This document shows, one piece after another, positions 17,951 to 27,045 of a stretch of DNA of 64,000 bases. The DNA is from Rhodopseudomonas sp. (GTDB taxonomy: Bacteria > Pseudomonadota > Alphaproteobacteria > Rhizobiales > Xanthobacteraceae): assembly GCF_013377015.1 (NCBI RefSeq), contig NZ_JACABA010000002.1, forward strand, positions 1,083,691 to 1,147,690, written 5' to 3'. Every line of letters starts with the position of its first letter. Position 1 is the stretch's first letter. A program made the position numbers and the translations under genes. The notes below the pieces were generated by a model that saw only the letters and a list, made by a program, of their open reading frames with translations, did no database searches and was not told the origin of the DNA.

Positions 17951-17981
17951 ATTATAATCGATAATTGTTATAGATCATATC
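17951..17981. promoter_or_regulatory. Two tandem CouR-type operators between couR and couS
   Basis: ATTAT-AATCG-ATAAT at 17951-17965 and GTTAT-AGATC-ATATC at 17967-17981, both of the 15-bp (G/A)TTAT-N5-ATAA(C/T) form, centre to centre 16 bp. Related sites lie upstream of couA (26996-27010) and tarP (30698-30712). The AT-rich block stands out in GC-rich DNA. Confidence 0.6.
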
Positions 17982-18072
17982 AAATAGCCCGCGCAGAATT
18001 CAACTGCCGGATGGCGATGGTTGGACGGGCTCCAGGCCCGCTACAGCCCGACGCGTGAGGGGAGCGCCGGCT

Positions 18073-19113
18073 TTGAACACCACGATCTTGCTGTTCCTGC
18101 TACAGGACGGCATCACCACCGGCGCGATCTATGCGCTGCTCGGCCTGTCGCTGGTGCTGGTATTCGCGGTCACCCGCGTGATCCTGATTCCGCAGGGTGA
18201 ATTCATCACCTACGGCGCACTGACCTATGCCACGCTGGCGACCGGCAACGTGCCGGGCACGGCGCGGCTGGCGCTGGCGATGGGCGTGGTGGCGTTCGGC
18301 TTCGACCTGTTCGCCGCGCGAAAATCGCTGCATGCCAGACGGATCCTGCGCGCGGCCGCGGTCGACCTCGGCTTTCCGCTGGCCGTCCTCGGCCTGACCA
18401 TGGCGCTGGCCGGCAGCCATACGCCGATCGCGGTCAACATCGCGCTGTCACTCTTGATCGTCGCGGCGATCGGGCTGTTCCTCTATCGCATCGCATTCCA
18501 GCCGATCGCCCACACCTCGGTGCTGGTGCTGCTGATCGCCTCGGTCGGCTGCCACCTGGCGCTGCAGGGCTTCGGGCTGGTGTTCTTCGGTGCCGAGGGC
18601 CTGCGCGGCCCGACCGTCTCCGACGCGGCGGTGACGATCGGGTCATTACGCTTCACCGGCCAGAGCATCGCGGTTTACGCCATCACGATCGCGCTGATCG
18701 TCGCGCTCTGGCTGTTCTTCGGCTTCACGCTGTACGGCAAGGCGTTGCGCGCCACTGCGGTGAACCGGCTCGGCGCCCGGCTGGTCGGGATCAGGACCTC
18801 ATTGAGCGGTCAGATCGCGTTCCTGCTGGCCTCGGTGATCGGCGCGATCTCCGGCATTCTGATCGTGCCGATCACCACGCTGTATTACGACACTGGATTC
18901 CTGATCGGGTTGAAGGGCTTCGTCGCCGCGATCATCGGCGGGCTGGTCAGCTATCCGCTCACCGCCGTCGCCGCTCTGGTGGTCGGCACGGTGGAGGCGT
19001 TCTCATCGTTCTACGCCTCGAATTACAAGGAGGTCATCGTCTTCACGCTGATTCTTCCGGTGCTGGTGCTGCGCTCGCTCGCCGCCCCCGCGGTCGAAGA
19101 AGAAAAGGACTAG
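18073..19113 (+). CDS. couS: Branched-chain-type ABC permease (LivH-like) of the CouPSTU aromatic acid transporter
   Basis: About 346 residues from the TTG at 18073, which follows AGGGGAG with 8-nt spacing; a GTG at 18055 is the alternative, but the Shine-Dalgarno lies downstream of it. Eight or more hydrophobic segments; the LivH pattern GAIYALLGLSLVLVFAVTRV near the N-terminus and GLKGFVAAIIGGLVSYPLTA near the C-terminus. Inner-membrane permease for lignin-derived phenylpropenoids such as p-coumarate, with CouP as the periplasmic receptor. Symbol by position as I recall the R. palustris locus, so it is less certain than the function. 4 nt separate it from the next gene. Confidence 0.85.
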   Translation: MNTTILLFLLQDGITTGAIYALLGLSLVLVFAVTRVILIPQGEFITYGALTYATLATGNVPGTARLALAMGVVAFGFDLFAARKSLHARRILRAAAVDLGFPLAVLGLTMALAGSHTPIAVNIALSLLIVAAIGLFLYRIAFQPIAHTSVLVLLIASVGCHLALQGFGLVFFGAEGLRGPTVSDAAVTIGSLRFTGQSIAVYAITIALIVALWLFFGFTLYGKALRATAVNRLGARLVGIRTSLSGQIAFLLASVIGAISGILIVPITTLYYDTGFLIGLKGFVAAIIGGLVSYPLTAVAALVVGTVEAFSSFYASNYKEVIVFTLILPVLVLRSLAAPAVEEEKD

Positions 19114-19117
19114 CGCG

Positions 19118-20887
19118 ATGACCCGTTTACTCCCGATCGCCCTGTTCGCGCTGGCGATGGCGGTGCTGCCGCTGATCCCGGGCATGCCGCCGTTCTGGAT
19201 CGTACTGCTGGACAATATCGGCCTCGCCGCGCTGGTGGCGATGGGCCTGGTGCTGCTGACCGGGGTCGGCGGACTGACCTCGTTCGGCCAGGCGGCATTC
19301 TGCGGGTTTGGCGCCTACACCACCGCGGTGCTGACCACCGCCTATGGCGTCTCGCCCTGGCTGACGCTGCCGCTGGCGCTGATCGTGTCCGGCGGCGCCG
19401 CGGTGCTGCTGGGGCTGATGACGGTGCGGTTGAGCGGCCATTATCTGCCGCTCGGCACCATCGCCTGGGGCATCAGCCTGTATTACCTGTTCAGCAAGTT
19501 GGAATTCCTCGGCCGCAACGACGGCATTTCCGGAATCCCGCCGCTGCAAATCGGATCGCTGAAGATGCTCGATCCCGGCTCGATCTATTATGTGATCTGG
19601 ATCGCCGTGCTGATCTGCGCGCTACTGAGCATGAACCTGCTCGACTCCCGCACCGGCCGCGCGATCCGCGCGCTACGGCGCGGCCATATCGCCGCCGAAT
19701 CTTTCGGCGTGCAGACCGCGCGCGCCAAATTGCTGGTGTTCATCTATGCCGCGGTACTGGCCGGGCTGTCCGGCTGGCTCTATGCGCATTTCCAGCGGGC
19801 CTCCAATCCGACCCCGTTCGGACCGCAGGCCGGCATCGAATATCTGTTCATCGCCGTGGTCGGCGGCGCTGGCTATGTCTGGGGCGGCGTGCTCGGCGCG
19901 GCGCTGGTGGTGATCCTGAAAGAGATCCTGCAGGGCTATCTGCCGCTGCTGTTCGGCGGCCAGGGTCAGCTCGAAATCATCGTGTTCGGGATCATGCTGG
20001 TGGTGCTGTTGCAACTGGCGCCGACCGGCGTGTGGCCGTGGCTGACGGCACTGCTGCCGATCAAGCCGCGCCGCGAGCGCCCTGACGCAACGGTGCCGCT
20101 GCTGCCACGCGCGCGCAGCGATGCCCACAGTGGCGCGCTGCTGCGGGTCGATCATGCGCGCAAGCAGTTCGGCGGCGTGATCGCCGTCAATGACGTTTCA
20201 TTCGAGGTCCAGTCCCGCGAGATCGTGGCGCTGATCGGGCCGAACGGCGCCGGCAAGAGCACCACCTTCAATCTGATCACCGGCGTGCTGAGCGCGAGCG
20301 GCGGCAGCATCGCGGTGCAGGGCAAGACCATCGACAACTCGCCGCCGCAGGAGGTGGTCAAGCTCGGTATCGCCCGCACCTTCCAGCACGTGAAACTGGT
20401 GCCCGACATGACCGTGCTGGAAAACGTTGCGATCGGCGCACATTTGCGGGGGACCGCCGGCGTGTTCGCCAGCATGCTGCGGCTCGACCGCGCCGACGAA
20501 GCGCGGTTGCTGGCCGAGGCCGCGCGGCAGATCGAGCGCGTCGGATTGTCCGCGGAGATCGATCAGCTCGCGGGCTCGCTGTCGCTCGGCCAGCAGCGCA
20601 TCGTCGAAATCGCGCGGGCGCTATGCGCCGACCCGATCCTGCTGCTGCTGGATGAACCCGCCGCCGGTCTGCGGCATATGGAAAAGCAGCAGCTCGCCGC
20701 GCTGCTGCGGCAATTGCGCGACGGCGGCATGTCCGTGCTGCTGGTCGAGCACGACATGGGGTTCGTGATGGATCTAGCCGACCGCATCGTGGTGCTGGAT
20801 TTCGGCACACGGATCGCCGAGGGCACGCCCAATGCGATCAAGACCGATCCCGCGGTGATCAAGGCCTATCTCGGAGCGGCGACATGA
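19118..20887 (+). CDS. couT: Fused LivM-type permease and LivG-type ATPase of the CouPSTU transporter
   Basis: 589 residues. Residues 1-320 are a LivM-like permease ([59 protein letters not shown]). Residues 345-589 are a LivG-like ATPase with Walker [10 protein letters not shown], signature [14 protein letters not shown], Walker [12 protein letters not shown] and H-loop LLVEHDMGF. Fusing permease and ATPase in one chain fixes their stoichiometry; such fusions are known for this transporter class. Translationally coupled to the next gene by an ATGA overlap at 20884. Symbol assigned by position. Confidence 0.9.
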   Translation: MTRLLPIALFALAMAVLPLIPGMPPFWIVLLDNIGLAALVAMGLVLLTGVGGLTSFGQAAFCGFGAYTTAVLTTAYGVSPWLTLPLALIVSGGAAVLLGLMTVRLSGHYLPLGTIAWGISLYYLFSKLEFLGRNDGISGIPPLQIGSLKMLDPGSIYYVIWIAVLICALLSMNLLDSRTGRAIRALRRGHIAAESFGVQTARAKLLVFIYAAVLAGLSGWLYAHFQRASNPTPFGPQAGIEYLFIAVVGGAGYVWGGVLGAALVVILKEILQGYLPLLFGGQGQLEIIVFGIMLVVLLQLAPTGVWPWLTALLPIKPRRERPDATVPLLPRARSDAHSGALLRVDHARKQFGGVIAVNDVSFEVQSREIVALIGPNGAGKSTTFNLITGVLSASGGSIAVQGKTIDNSPPQEVVKLGIARTFQHVKLVPDMTVLENVAIGAHLRGTAGVFASMLRLDRADEARLLAEAARQIERVGLSAEIDQLAGSLSLGQQRIVEIARALCADPILLLLDEPAAGLRHMEKQQLAALLRQLRDGGMSVLLVEHDMGFVMDLADRIVVLDFGTRIAEGTPNAIKTDPAVIKAYLGAAT

Positions 20888-21615
20888 GCGCGCTATTGCA
20901 GGTCACCGACGTTTCGGTCGCCTACGGCAAGGTCGAGGCGGTGCGCGCGGTCACGCTGGCGGTCGCCGCCAACGAGATCGTTACCATCATCGGCGCCAAC
21001 GGCGCCGGCAAGACCACGCTGCTCAACGCCGTGATGGGCATCCTGCCGCTGAAGGGCGACGTCGCCTTCGCCGGCGAGTCGATCGCGCGGCACGATATCG
21101 AGGATCGCGTCGCCGCCGGCCTGTCGCTGGTGCCGGAGCATCGCGAATTGTTCGCCACCATGACGGTCGAGGACAATCTGCAGCTCGGCGCGTTCCGGAT
21201 CGTCAAGGCGGTCGCGGCGCAGTCCTTCGAGCGGGTCTACTCGCTGTTTCCGAAGCTGAAGGAACGCCGCAGTCAATTGGCCGGCACGTTGAGCGGCGGC
21301 GAACAGCAGATGCTGGCGATGGGCCGCGCGCTGATGGGCGCACCGAAGCTGTTGATGCTGGACGAGCCGAGCCTCGGCCTCGCCCCGATTATCGTCGCCG
21401 ACATCTTCCGGACCGTCTCCGAGCTGAAGGCCGCCGGAGTTTCGGTGCTACTGGTGGAGCAGAACGCCAAGGCGGCGCTGCGGATCGCCGACCGCGCCTA
21501 TGTGATGGAGCTCGGCGAGTTCGTGCTCGACGGCACTGCCTCCGAGATCGCCGCCAACGCCCAGGTCGAGGCAAGCTATCTGGGATTTTCGCACGCCGAG
21601 AAGGGCGCGGTCTGA
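20884..21615 (+). CDS. couU: LivF-type ATPase of the CouPSTU transporter
   Basis: 243 residues. Walker A GANGAGKTT, Q-loop region VPEHRELFATMTVEDNLQLG, signature TLSGGEQQMLAMGRALMG, Walker B LLMLDEPSLGLAP and H-loop LLVEQNAK, the typical LivF set. Second nucleotide-binding subunit, pairing with the ATPase half of the preceding fusion protein. The ATG overlaps the upstream stop codon. It converges with a diguanylate cyclase gene whose stop is 4 nt away. Symbol assigned by position. Confidence 0.88.
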   Translation: MSALLQVTDVSVAYGKVEAVRAVTLAVAANEIVTIIGANGAGKTTLLNAVMGILPLKGDVAFAGESIARHDIEDRVAAGLSLVPEHRELFATMTVEDNLQLGAFRIVKAVAAQSFERVYSLFPKLKERRSQLAGTLSGGEQQMLAMGRALMGAPKLLMLDEPSLGLAPIIVADIFRTVSELKAAGVSVLLVEQNAKAALRIADRAYVMELGEFVLDGTASEIAANAQVEASYLGFSHAEKGAV

Positions 21616-21619
21616 GACG

Positions 21620-22414
21620 TCACGCCGCTTCGGCGGCGACGGCGACCGGCATCGCGTTGATCTGAACCACGCAATTGCGACCGTTATCCTTGGCCTGATA
21701 GAGCGCCTGATCGGCGAACCGCATGATGGTCGACAGATCGGTTTTGCGCTGCGGCGATGTGATTCCGATACTGACGGTCACCGGCGTGGAGGTGCCGTTT
21801 TCCGACACCTCGGTCGAGCACAGCCGGCGCAGCGTCTCGGCGTAGAGCATCGCCTGCTCGTTGCTGACCCCGACCATCAGCGCGGCGAATTCCTCGCCGC
21901 CGTGCCGGGCAATCAGGATATCGCTGACATCGGAAAACTCCCGGAGAATATCGCCGATCGCGACCAGCACCCGGTCGCCGAATTCGTGACCGAACCGGTC
22001 GTTGATCGACTTGAAGCGGTCGATGTCGCACATCAACGCGACAACCTGCTGATCCTGCTGCTGTGCGAGCGCCAGCGTCACGCCGGCCTCGTCGTCGAAA
22101 CCGCGCCGGTTGAGCAGGCCGGTCAATTGATCGGTGCGTGAGATCCGCAGCAATTCCCGGCGCGTCTTCGTCAGCTCCCGCATCAGAATTGCCGACCGAT
22201 AACTCAGCGCCGCCGACAGCACCATCGAGACCGCGACGCTGACAAGAATGCTGAAAGCGATCACCTGCCCAACACGCACGGTGGCATCCGGATCGGTCCC
22301 CAGATGCATCGTGACCACGGCCGCCGTCGTCGCGCCGGTCGCCGCGACCGTAAAGGTCACACGCCCCGCGGCGTAGCGGATCACGTCCCGGCGGGTGAGA
22401 AACTGGCTGGTCAT
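21620..22414 (-). CDS. Membrane-bound diguanylate cyclase (GGDEF)
   Basis: 264 residues from ATG 22414. Two N-terminal membrane helices (FTVAATGATTAAVVTMHLG and VIAFSILVSVAVSMVLSAAL) with only a short loop between them, then a signalling helix and a GGDEF domain: DQLTGLLNRRGFDDE, CDIDRFKSINDRFGHEFGD and the active site ARHGGEEFAALM. No EAL domain and no recognisable RxxD inhibition site, so probably an active cyclase making c-di-GMP. It lies between the CouSTU genes and couP, and I recall a gene at the same place in R. palustris. Whether it responds to aromatics is unknown. Confidence 0.9.
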   Translation of the reverse strand: MTSQFLTRRDVIRYAAGRVTFTVAATGATTAAVVTMHLGTDPDATVRVGQVIAFSILVSVAVSMVLSAALSYRSAILMRELTKTRRELLRISRTDQLTGLLNRRGFDDEAGVTLALAQQQDQQVVALMCDIDRFKSINDRFGHEFGDRVLVAIGDILREFSDVSDILIARHGGEEFAALMVGVSNEQAMLYAETLRRLCSTEVSENGTSTPVTVSIGITSPQRKTDLSTIMRFADQALYQAKDNGRNCVVQINAMPVAVAAEAA

Positions 22415-22516
22415 GAGGCCCCGTTGCTGCCTCGGGAATCTACCAGCCAATCTTTTCACGGAATGTTAAGACAGCCCCTCGCCCGGCCGGAAAGCTTAAC
22501 AGTCGGATAACGTCAA

Positions 22517-22542
22517 AGCCGGCCTCCTTGCGAAGGCCGGCT
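22517..22542 (-). terminator. Terminator-like hairpin after couP
   Basis: AGCCGGCCT-8 nt-AGGCCGGCT forms a perfect 9-bp stem about 40 nt beyond the couP stop. On the minus strand only a weak T-rich stretch follows, so efficiency is uncertain. Confidence 0.55.
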
Positions 22543-22580
22543 CTGGATCGGTTGGCGGAGAACAGCTCGACCGCGGCGCC

Positions 22581-23738
22581 CTACTTCGCCATCAAATATT
22601 TGCCGTCCTTCACCGTCAGCAGAATGCGCGAGCGGTCGTCGAGGCCGTAGCGATCCTTTTCGGTGAAGTTGTAGACGCCCTGGGTGGCGGCGATGTCCTT
22701 CTCGGTCATCAGCGCCTGGCGGATCGCCTCGCGGAATTCTGGCGTGCCGGGCTTCGCGGTCTTCAGCGCCACCGGGATCACGCGTTCCAGTACCAGGAAG
22801 GCGTCGTAGGAATGTCCGGCGAACTGGCTGCGGCTGCTCGGGCCATACTTGGCCTCATAGGCACTGTTCAGCGCCAGACCGGGCTTCTTGGTCAGCGCGG
22901 TGTCGGGCTGATCTTCCGGGTCCATCACCGGTCCCGACGCCATCAGCACGCCCTCGGCGGCCTTGCCGGCGATCCGGATGAAGTCCATCGAGGCCGCGCC
23001 ATGGGTCTGATAGATCAGGCCCTTGTAGCCGCGCTCGCGCAATGCGGTCTGCGGCAAGGCGGCCGCGGTGCCGGAGGCGCCGACCAGGATGACGTCCGGA
23101 TTGGCGGCGACCAGCTTCAGCACCTGGCCGGCGACCGAGGTGTCGGGCCGCGCGAAGCGCTCTTCGTCGACGATGCTGAGACCCATCGCCTCGCCCTGCT
23201 TCTTCAGGTCGTTGAACCACAGGTCGCCGTAGGAATCCGAATAGCCGATATAGCCGACGGTCTTGGCGTTGTGCGCCTTCATATGCTCGTACAGCACCTT
23301 GCCCATGATCGGGACCGGCTGCGGCATGCCGACCGACCACTTGGCGCGGTCCGGCGTGATCGGGAACGGCGCCAGGCCGAAATGCGGAATCCCTGCCTCG
23401 TTGGCGACGTTGGACACCGCCACCGTCGGCGGCGTGACCGACGAGCCCATGATGATGTCGGCTTTGGTTTCGGTGACGAAACGCCGCGCATTGGTGGTCG
23501 CGGCGGTCGGGTCGCCGCCGTCGTCCAGCACGGTGACCTTGATCGGCACGCCGCCGATCTGCTTCGGCACGAATTCCAGCGCATTGCGCTCCGGAATCCC
23601 GAGCGCGGCGCCGGGGCCGGTGGTGGTGACAGTGATGCCGATATTGATCTCGGCGGTCTGCGCCCGCGCCGGCGCCGACAATCCCGGCAGCGCCAAGGCG
23701 GCCGCGATCGCAACGGCGGAAATAGCAATCTTCTTCAT
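22581..23738 (-). CDS. couP: CouP, periplasmic aromatic-acid-binding protein (LivK family)
   Basis: 385 residues from ATG 23738, with GAGGAAAAT just upstream. Signal peptide MKKIAISAVAIAAALALPGL with cleavage after ARA. The mature protein is a type 1 periplasmic binding fold: INIGITVTTTGPGAALGIPE, VTVLDDGGDPTAATTNARRF, ADIIMGSSVTPPTVAVSN, VGYIGYSDSYGDLW and ANPDVILVGASGTAAALPQT. It would hand p-coumarate and related phenylpropenoids to the permease pair couS/couT. Family and gene order identify it; binding specificity is inherited from the R. palustris protein and not visible here. A hairpin follows the gene. Confidence 0.88.
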   Translation of the reverse strand: MKKIAISAVAIAAALALPGLSAPARAQTAEINIGITVTTTGPGAALGIPERNALEFVPKQIGGVPIKVTVLDDGGDPTAATTNARRFVTETKADIIMGSSVTPPTVAVSNVANEAGIPHFGLAPFPITPDRAKWSVGMPQPVPIMGKVLYEHMKAHNAKTVGYIGYSDSYGDLWFNDLKKQGEAMGLSIVDEERFARPDTSVAGQVLKLVAANPDVILVGASGTAAALPQTALRERGYKGLIYQTHGAASMDFIRIAGKAAEGVLMASGPVMDPEDQPDTALTKKPGLALNSAYEAKYGPSSRSQFAGHSYDAFLVLERVIPVALKTAKPGTPEFREAIRQALMTEKDIAATQGVYNFTEKDRYGLDDRSRILLTVKDGKYLMAK

Positions 23739-23844
23739 ATTTTCCTCCCTCAAGGTGACGGTACTGGTTCGGCGTCGAACAAACTGGCTTTTGCCAGCGT
23801 CTTTTGCTTGGTCGTTGTAGTCTTAAGGCAGGCGGAGCCGCGAG

Positions 23845-24264
23845 TCAGCCCCGCATGAATTTTACGACAATATCCTCCGGCACCGGTGCGGATTTCAGCT
23901 TCGAAGGATCGTCGGGGTGACGCCCGACCAGCACCCTGGTCTCGAACGCCTCGATTGCCAGCGCCTCGCCCTTGAACACTTTGTGACTCACCTCGAAGCT
24001 GGAGCGCTTGAAGCTTTCGACCCGGCTTTCGATCGTGATCCAGTCGCCATGGGTCGAGGAAATGTAGAATTTCGCTCGGGTGTCGACCATCGGAATGCCG
24101 ACCAGGCCGTAATGATGAATGATCTCCTGTTTCGAACAACCAGCGGTCTCGAACAGGATCGATGTGGAATCGTCGAACATCGCAAAGTAACGCGGGTAAT
24201 AGACGATGTTGGCAGGATCGCAATCGCCCCACTGGATCTGCACATCGCGTCGGTTGGTAAACAT
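23845..24264 (-). CDS. Acyl-CoA thioesterase, 4-hydroxybenzoyl-CoA thioesterase family
   Basis: 139 residues. The hotdog-fold catalytic segment IQWGDCDPANIVYYPRYFAM matches the 4HBT active site (the Asp of GDCDPA being the catalytic residue). It ends VPEDIVVKFMRG. In the cou locus it would release free acid from aromatic CoA thioesters, for example 4-hydroxybenzoate from 4-hydroxybenzoyl-CoA for ring attack by PobA. It could also recycle CoA when the pathway is overloaded. Same strand and tight spacing (3 nt) with couB, so co-transcribed. Substrate inferred from context only. Confidence 0.88.
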   Translation of the reverse strand: MFTNRRDVQIQWGDCDPANIVYYPRYFAMFDDSTSILFETAGCSKQEIIHHYGLVGIPMVDTRAKFYISSTHGDWITIESRVESFKRSSFEVSHKVFKGEALAIEAFETRVLVGRHPDDPSKLKSAPVPEDIVVKFMRG

Positions 24265-24267
24265 GCC

Positions 24268-26166
24268 CTACCCCAGCGCGACGACGTGCGCCGGCGGCGG
24301 CTCGGCGTAGAGATCGGCGATCAGGGCGGCGCGACTATCCAGCACCGCGCGCTGGTTGACCGAGCCCTTGTCGGTGACCTCGCCGCGGTCGATCGACAGC
24401 GGCTCGGCGAGCAGGATCGCCCGCGTCACCCGCGTCGACGAACCGGTGGCCTGACCCAGGAATTTCTCGAACCGTTCGGTGAACGCGGCGCGGATCAGCG
24501 GGTCGGCCGCCATCGCGGCGAGATCCTCAAGTGGCAGCGTCGGATTGATCAGCTTGCAGCCGTCGAGATCGAGGATTACCAGCGCCGAGACCTCGTCACG
24601 GTCGAGTCCCGCGATCACCACGTCGCGCACCAGCGGCGCGCAGGCGGCGACGAATTTCGCCCGCAGCGGGCCGACGCTGACCCAGGTGCCGCTGGCGAGC
24701 TTGAAATCCTCGGAGATCCGGCCGTCGAAATCGAACCCTGCGGTGAGATCGTCGGGGTTGGACGGCTTCAGCGCGTCACCGAGCTTGTAGAAGCCCTCCT
24801 CGTCGAAGGCTTTCGCGGTCAAATCCGGCGCCCGCCAATAGCCCGGCGTGATGTTCGGCCCGCGGGCGCGCACCTCGAGCTTGCCGTTGTTCGGCACCAG
24901 CTTGGCCTCGTTGCCGGGCACCGGCAGGCCGACATGGCCGGAGCGGCTGGTCTGCGGCGTCACAGACATGAAGAACGGCGCAGTTTCGGTCGAACCGAGC
25001 CCGGTCAGCATCGGCACCCGCGCGCCGGTTTCCTGCACGCCGAGTTCGTCGAGGCCGTTCCAGACATGCGGCGCGAGACTTGCGCCGGAAAAGAACATCG
25101 CATGCAGCTTGCTGAAGAACATCTTTCGCAAGGCAGCGTCCTCGCGCAGCACCGGCAGCAGCGACTCGTAGCCTTTCGGGACGTTGAAATACACCGTCGG
25201 CGAAATCTCGCGCAAATTGCGGATGGTCTCAGCGATCCCCGATGGCGTCGGCTTGCCGGCGTCGAGATACATCGATCCACCGTTGAACAGCGTCAGGCCG
25301 ATATTGTGATTGCCGCCGAAGGTGTGATTCCACGGCAGCCAGTCGACGATCACCGGCGGTTCGTCCTTCAGGAACGCCATCGCCTCGCGGATCATCACCT
25401 GATTGGCGCAGATCATCCGCTGGGTGTTGATCACCGCCTTCGGATTGCCGGTCGAGCCCGAGGTCAGCAGGAACTTGGCGATGGTGTCGTGGCCGATCGC
25501 GTCGTGCGCCCGTTCGAGATCGGGATGTTCGGGCGTCGCCAGCAAGTCCGCCAGCAGGGTGACGCGGCGCCCGGGCAATTCGCCGCGCGTGCCCGCGATC
25601 TCGACGTCGGCGGGGACCTTGGCGAGAATCGCCGGCGCAAACGCCGAGACCTCGTCGGCGAACACCAGACCCGGCGTCAGCAGCTTGACGATGTGATCGA
25701 GCTTGCCGAAATCCTTCGATACCAGCGAATAGGGCGGCGACACCGGACACATCGCGACGCCGGCATAGAGCGCGCCGAACATCATCAGCGCGTGATCGAT
25801 CGAATTGCCGGACAGGATCATCACCGGCCGCTCGGCCGACAGCCCCCGCGTCAACAGCGCCGAGGCGATCTTTCGCGCGGCTCGCAGCATTTCCGAATAG
25901 CTGATTTCGCGCCAGCCGCCCGCCGCGTTGCGCTCGGCCATGAACACGCGGTCGGGCGCCTGCTCTGCCCAGTGGTGCAGCCGGTCGGTGATGCGCACCG
26001 GATAGTCCACAAGCGTGGTGGTCGAGCGGACATAGATGGTGCCGTCGGCGCGACGCTCGGTCGAGATCCCGATCTCGCCGAACGAAATGTCGCGCAATGG
26101 ATGGCGATCGTCACGCGCGTGCGCATCGTCGGGCGGAATCGAATTCAGCTTTGTCATCGCATCCAT
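24268..26166 (-). CDS. couB: CouB, p-coumarate:CoA ligase (feruloyl-CoA synthetase type)
   Basis: 632 residues; an ATG at 26157 is an alternative start. AMP-forming acyl-CoA synthetase that activates p-coumarate, ferulate or caffeate. P-loop FLLTSGSTGNPKAVINTQRM near residue 234, A5-type motif LTGLGSTETAPFFMSVT, and the C-terminal part FDFDGRISEDFKLASGTWV. The long N-terminus and the LGSTETAP motif fit feruloyl-CoA synthetases more than benzoate ligases. It starts 1 nt after the couA stop, so the couA-couB pair is co-transcribed. Its product, p-coumaroyl-CoA, is both the substrate of CouA and the ligand of CouR. Confidence 0.9.
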   Translation of the reverse strand: MDAMTKLNSIPPDDAHARDDRHPLRDISFGEIGISTERRADGTIYVRSTTTLVDYPVRITDRLHHWAEQAPDRVFMAERNAAGGWREISYSEMLRAARKIASALLTRGLSAERPVMILSGNSIDHALMMFGALYAGVAMCPVSPPYSLVSKDFGKLDHIVKLLTPGLVFADEVSAFAPAILAKVPADVEIAGTRGELPGRRVTLLADLLATPEHPDLERAHDAIGHDTIAKFLLTSGSTGNPKAVINTQRMICANQVMIREAMAFLKDEPPVIVDWLPWNHTFGGNHNIGLTLFNGGSMYLDAGKPTPSGIAETIRNLREISPTVYFNVPKGYESLLPVLREDAALRKMFFSKLHAMFFSGASLAPHVWNGLDELGVQETGARVPMLTGLGSTETAPFFMSVTPQTSRSGHVGLPVPGNEAKLVPNNGKLEVRARGPNITPGYWRAPDLTAKAFDEEGFYKLGDALKPSNPDDLTAGFDFDGRISEDFKLASGTWVSVGPLRAKFVAACAPLVRDVVIAGLDRDEVSALVILDLDGCKLINPTLPLEDLAAMAADPLIRAAFTERFEKFLGQATGSSTRVTRAILLAEPLSIDRGEVTDKGSVNQRAVLDSRAALIADLYAEPPPAHVVALG

Positions 26167-26167
26167 C

Positions 26168-26974
26168 TCAGGTCGGACGAACCTTTGCGGTCTTGTGGTC
26201 GAGGAACGCGCGAATCCGGGTCTTGGCTTCTTGGTCGCTCTGCGCCACCGTCGCCATCAGCGATTCCATCAGCAGACCGGTCTGCGGATTGGCCTCGGCG
26301 ATCATCGGCAGCGCCTGCAGCACGGCGAAATTGGTCAGCGGCGCGTTGCCGGCGACCCGCGCGCCGAGTTCCATCGCCTTGGCGAGCGCGCCGCCGGCCT
26401 CGGTGAGATATTGCGTGAAGCCGTGCACGACGCCTTCGGTCGCCGAATAGACCCGCCCGGTCAGCATCATGTCGGCCATCCGCGCCACCCCGATCAGTCG
26501 CGGCAGCCGCACCGAGCCGCCGCCGCCGACGAAGATGCCGCGGCTGCCCTCCGGCAATGCGAAATAGGCCGACGGTTCGGCGACACGGATATGCGCCGCG
26601 CAAGCGAGTTCCAGCCCGCCGCCAATCACCGCGCCCTGCAGCGCCGCGATCACCGGCACCCGGCAATATTGAATACGGTCGAACACCCGGTGCCAGGTCT
26701 GCGAGTGCACCAGACCTTCGGTGGCGTCGCGTTCGCGCAATTCGGAGAGGTCGAGCCCTGCGGAAAAATGCTCGCCGATGCCGTGCACCACGACGGCGCG
26801 GATGCCGTCGGGCAAATCGGAGAAGCACTGCTGGATCGCGGCCATCATGCCGTCGTTCAGCGCATTGCGCTTGCTGGCACGATTGAGGCCCACCGTCAGC
26901 ACCGGGCCGACGGTTTCGATCACCAGCGTCGCGGGGTCCGCGACGGCGGCAGAGACGGCGTTTCCTGTGAGCAC
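26168..26974 (-). CDS. couA: CouA, p-coumaroyl-CoA hydratase/lyase-type crotonase
   Basis: 268 residues from the GTG at 26974, preceded by AGGACC; an open frame up to 27028 runs through the operator and is not used. Crotonase fold: VLTVGLNRASKRNALNDGMM, HGIGEHFSAGLDLSEL, LQGAVIGGGLELACAAHIRV and GSRGIFVGGGGSVRLPRLIG. In R. palustris CouA opens the non-beta-oxidative route from p-coumaroyl-CoA to 4-hydroxybenzaldehyde and acetyl-CoA. The usual first catalytic Glu (GGGLE) is kept, while the second position lies in GSRGIF rather than PE-x-GLG, common among crotonases with retro-aldol chemistry. A perfect palindrome lies 22 nt upstream of the start. Confidence 0.88.
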   Translation of the reverse strand: MLTGNAVSAAVADPATLVIETVGPVLTVGLNRASKRNALNDGMMAAIQQCFSDLPDGIRAVVVHGIGEHFSAGLDLSELRERDATEGLVHSQTWHRVFDRIQYCRVPVIAALQGAVIGGGLELACAAHIRVAEPSAYFALPEGSRGIFVGGGGSVRLPRLIGVARMADMMLTGRVYSATEGVVHGFTQYLTEAGGALAKAMELGARVAGNAPLTNFAVLQALPMIAEANPQTGLLMESLMATVAQSDQEAKTRIRAFLDHKTAKVRPT

Positions 26975-26995
26975 TTTTAGGTCCTGTGAAGAATA

Positions 26996-27010
26996 GTTAT
27001 AGACTATAAC
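26996..27010. promoter_or_regulatory. CouR-type operator upstream of couA
   Basis: GTTATAGACTATAAC, a perfect 15-bp palindrome (GTTATAG-A-CTATAAC) ending 22 nt before the couA GTG. Same half-sites as the couR/couS and tarP regions. It probably overlaps the promoter or transcript start, as expected of repression. Confidence 0.7.
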
Positions 27011-27045
27011 GATTTTGACCGGAGTCAATCACGCGTTGCCCTTGC

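Noticed and set aside
23917-26406. An 829-codon open frame on the plus strand
   Set aside because: Antisense to the thioesterase, couB and couA; no motif, low-complexity composition.
27008-27028. Longer couA start at 27028
   Set aside because: It would translate through the 15-bp operator and has no ribosome-binding site; GTG 26974 has AGGACC.
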